A stretch of DNA of 5,739 nucleotides from the NCBI GenBank assembly GCA_938008925.1, contig CALLIQ010000685.1, positions 1-5,739 on the forward strand. The letters run 5' to 3'. Shown here piece after piece: positions 3,595 to 5,739 of the stretch; position 1 is the stretch's first letter, and the number at the start of each line of letters is the position of its first letter. The notes below the pieces were generated by a model, which searched no databases, was not told the DNA's origin, and saw only the letters and a list, made by a program, of their open reading frames with translations. Both the position numbers and the translations under genes were made by a program. This DNA comes from an uncultured Acidimicrobiales bacterium (GTDB lineage: Bacteria > Actinomycetota > Acidimicrobiia > Acidimicrobiales > SZUA-35).

Positions 3595-5739
3595 ATGATG
3601 AATGGGGGATCATCCAGTGTTGGCCACCGGCCCACCGGGACGATCACGTTCGTCGTGACCGATGTCGTTGACGCCACCCGGTTGTGGCAGCAGTTTCCCG
3701 ATCAAATGGCTGCGGCCCTGGCGTCGCACGAGCAGATCCTGAGCGAGGTTTTCGCTCAGCACGGTGGCTACGACTTCGGCACCGCTGGCAACTCGTTTGC
3801 GATCGCGTTCGACGACGCCGTGAGTGCTGTTCAGGCAGCGGCGACGATTCAGCAGCGCCTCACTACTCACGACTGGGAGGCGGCGCCGATCGGTGTCCAG
3901 ATCGGGCTGCACTCCGGCCTCGCCGACGAGCGGGACGGCAAGTACTTCGGTTCGTCGGTGAACCTGGCCGCTCGCATCGGCGCGCTGGCCGGACCGGGGC
4001 AGGTGATCATGTCACGGGCGACCCACTCGCTCGCCGCCATCGACGAAGCGTCGGGCCTTGGTTCGGTTGCTCTGGGCGAGCAACAGCTCAAGTCCTTCGA
4101 CGAACCTCACGAACTGTTCCAACTCACCGGCCCAGGCCTGTCGAACGAGATCACGATCCGTTCCGACACGCCGAGCACGCTGCCCACGCCCAGCACGCGT
4201 TTCGTCGGACGCGAGCGAGACGTCGCGACGGTCGCTGAACTGGTCGTGCCAGGCAGCTTGGTGACCGTGAGCGGCATGGGCGGTCTCTGCAAAACCCGCA
4301 TTGCGATCGAGGCGGCGAACGCCCGCCTGGACGCGTTCCCAGACGGCGTTTGGTGGATCGATCTGGTCCCGCTCGGCCCCGGCGCCGCCGGCATCGCCTT
4401 GCAGATCGCAACGACAGCGGGCCTCACCCAGCAGCAGGGGATCGACCCCATCGATTCGATGGTCGACGGCCTGGCCCGTCAGACGGCGCTGCTCGTGCTC
4501 GACAACTGCGAGCAGCTGCTCGGCGATGTCGCCTCGGTTGTCGATCGCATCCGGCGGGACTGCCCAGCGGTCGCCGTCTTGGCAACCTCGCAAGCCTCGC
4601 TCGGCGTCTCGGGCGAGGCGAACGTCCCGCTGGCTCCGCTCGACAGCGAGTCGGATGCGCTGGCCCTGCTCGTCGAGCGGGCGAAGGCGAACGACGCGCA
4701 CTTCGATGCCGAACGGTGGCCTCGCCAGGACCTCGTCGACCTCTGCAATCGACTCGACGGCCTCCCGCTCGCGATCGAGATGGCGGCAGCGCGGCTCCGA
4801 GCGCTGTCGCCCCGAGAGATCTGCGATCGGCTCGATGACCGCTTCCGCATGCTCAAGTCGCGCGACCGTCGCGCCGTCGACCGGCACAGCTCGTTGCTCG
4901 CTGCGCTCGACTGGTCCTATGAGCTGCTGCACGAAGACGAGCAGCAGGTGCTCGATCGGCTGTCGATCTTCGCTGGAAGCTTCGACTTGGGCGCGGCGGT
5001 TCGACTCTGTGCGGACGACACCCTCGATGAGTACGACGTGCTCGACCTCGTGTCCGATCTGGTGGACAAGTCGTTGGTCGCCTTGGTCGAGACCCCGACG
5101 GCCACCCGCTATCGGTTGCTCGAAACGGTTCGCCACTACTGCGACGGGCACCTGAGCGAGGCGGATCGCACCAGCCTTCAGCGGGCCCTCGTCGACCACT
5201 GCGTGAACCTCGCCGAAATCAATCACCACAAATGGCTCGGCGAGGCAAGGACGGACTTCGATCAGGCGCACGCCGTGTTCGCCGACGACTGGAACAACTT
5301 CCGCGAGGCCGTCCGCCTCGCCGTCGGCTTCGATGACCACAACGCCTGCGACATCATCCTCACCGCGCTCTGGGCATTCTCGTTCGAGTCCTTCCGAAAC
5401 GAGATCGGCGATTGGGCCCGGACAGCGCTGGGGCTGACGACACCGCCCATGGTCGTCCTCGGTGCGTGCGCGATGACGGCGACGTCGACCGAAGAAGCGG
5501 ACGATCTCATCACCGCTGCGTTGGCGATGGTCGACGATTCCACTCCGACCGCCGGCGGCGCGCTCTGCTACAGCGTTCGGGCGTTGACCTACTACGCCAA
5601 GGGCGACCCGGCGTGTGTCGACTACGCCCGCCTCGGCCGGTTCCACGCCCGGTCGCTCGGTCCGCCCGAGATCGCATTCTTCGAAGCCAACCTCGCCGGC
5701 ATGCTGATCGACCAGGACGACGATGAGGCCGACCGATTC
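3595..5739 (+). CDS. class III nucleotidyl cyclase-like/NB-ARC-type ATPase (STAND) signalling regulator with degenerate active sites, 3' truncated
   Basis: The frame is open for 715 codons from ATG 3595 to the window edge with no stop. Residues about 15-175 form a class III cyclase-like domain (TFVVTDVVDATRLW; HGGYDFGTAGNSF; GKYFGSSVNLAARI). Metal Asp23 and the transition-state pair Asn123/Arg127 are kept, but the second metal Asp is Asn66 and the substrate-specifying Lys and Asp positions are Gly62 and Lys116. After a Pro/Ser/Thr-rich linker, FVGRE (203-207) opens an NB-ARC-type ATPase. Walker A reads GMGGLCKT (227-234), with Cys232 for the invariant Gly. Walker B is LLVLDNCEQLL (299-309), the sensor is TSQ (Arg usual, Gln333), and GLPL is at 389-392. 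A winged-helix-like part follows (ALDWSYELL; LSIFAGSF; RYRLLETVRHYC, to about 516), then a helical stretch without clear TPR consensus. Mycobacterial Rv0386, Rv1358 and Rv2488c share this plan and end in a LuxR-type helix-turn-helix; the end here is unseen. Family sure, catalytic activity doubtful. Confidence 0.9.
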   Translation, partial: MMNGGSSSVGHRPTGTITFVVTDVVDATRLWQQFPDQMAAALASHEQILSEVFAQHGGYDFGTAGNSFAIAFDDAVSAVQAAATIQQRLTTHDWEAAPIGVQIGLHSGLADERDGKYFGSSVNLAARIGALAGPGQVIMSRATHSLAAIDEASGLGSVALGEQQLKSFDEPHELFQLTGPGLSNEITIRSDTPSTLPTPSTRFVGRERDVATVAELVVPGSLVTVSGMGGLCKTRIAIEAANARLDAFPDGVWWIDLVPLGPGAAGIALQIATTAGLTQQQGIDPIDSMVDGLARQTALLVLDNCEQLLGDVASVVDRIRRDCPAVAVLATSQASLGVSGEANVPLAPLDSESDALALLVERAKANDAHFDAERWPRQDLVDLCNRLDGLPLAIEMAAARLRALSPREICDRLDDRFRMLKSRDRRAVDRHSSLLAALDWSYELLHEDEQQVLDRLSIFAGSFDLGAAVRLCADDTLDEYDVLDLVSDLVDKSLVALVETPTATRYRLLETVRHYCDGHLSEADRTSLQRALVDHCVNLAEINHHKWLGEARTDFDQAHAVFADDWNNFREAVRLAVGFDDHNACDIILTALWAFSFESFRNEIGDWARTALGLTTPPMVVLGACAMTATSTEEADDLITAALAMVDDSTPTAGGALCYSVRALTYYAKGDPACVDYARLGRFHARSLGPPEIAFFEANLAGMLIDQDDDEADRF

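Noticed and set aside
4012..5646. A 544-codon open frame on the minus strand
   Set aside because: It is the antisense shadow of the cyclase/NB-ARC gene, whose plus-strand frame shows VNLAAR, GxxxxCKT, LVLDNCE and GLPLAIE in order. The minus product is Arg/Glu/Val-rich with no recognisable motif; long antisense frames are usual in GC-rich coding DNA.
1..5739. CRISPR arrays, insertion sequences, tRNA or rRNA genes, attachment sites
   Set aside because: I looked for regularly spaced repeats, terminal inverted repeats with a transposase, and cloverleaf-like segments and saw none.

Overview
The window reads as high-GC actinobacterial chromosome (roughly two-thirds G+C by eye, codons strongly ending in G or C). 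Three family assignments point the same way: a mycothiol-dependent-isomerase-fold protein (TIGR03086 type), an SCO6745-family protein, and a cyclase/NB-ARC-type ATPase fusion like those in mycobacteria. Several genes have a TANNNT box 6-9 nt before the start codon and no Shine-Dalgarno, the usual look of leaderless actinobacterial mRNA. Acidimicrobiia (Ilumatobacter-like) is my best guess at class level, by inference only.

Layout. (1) 1-506, plus: 3' part of a TIGR03086/MDMPI-like metal-binding protein. (2) 503-1375, minus: a tandem GNAT acetyltransferase, convergent with gene 1 and sharing 4 bp at the stops. (3) 1376-1461: an 86-bp divergent promoter region. (4) 1521-2285, plus: an aspartate-dehydrogenase-like (NadX/DUF108) Rossmann protein, preceded by a possible 20-codon leader ORF (1462-1524) whose stop overlaps its GTG start. 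(5) A hairpin after that gene, then a new promoter box. (6) 2332-3168, plus: an SCO6745-family protein with a winged-helix-like C-terminal part. (7) 3185-3364, minus: an apparently undescribed 59-residue basic protein with the only clean Shine-Dalgarno in the window and an N-terminal LSTIT tandem repeat whose two copies differ only synonymously. (8) 3365-3594: a regulatory-looking gap with an 18-bp perfect palindrome and a second strong dyad. (9) 3595 to the window end, plus: 715 codons of a large class III nucleotidyl cyclase-like/NB-ARC-type (STAND) regulator, still open at the edge.

The genes do not form an obvious pathway; strand switches and separate promoter boxes suggest mostly single-gene units. 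The most interesting element is the large regulator. Its frame is intact, yet key residues are replaced in both nucleotide-handling domains: the second metal Asp and both substrate-specifying residues of the cyclase, the Walker A Gly before Lys, and the sensor Arg of the ATPase. It looks like a retained pseudo-enzyme signalling scaffold. Its neighbour across a palindrome-bearing divergent spacer is the small basic protein.
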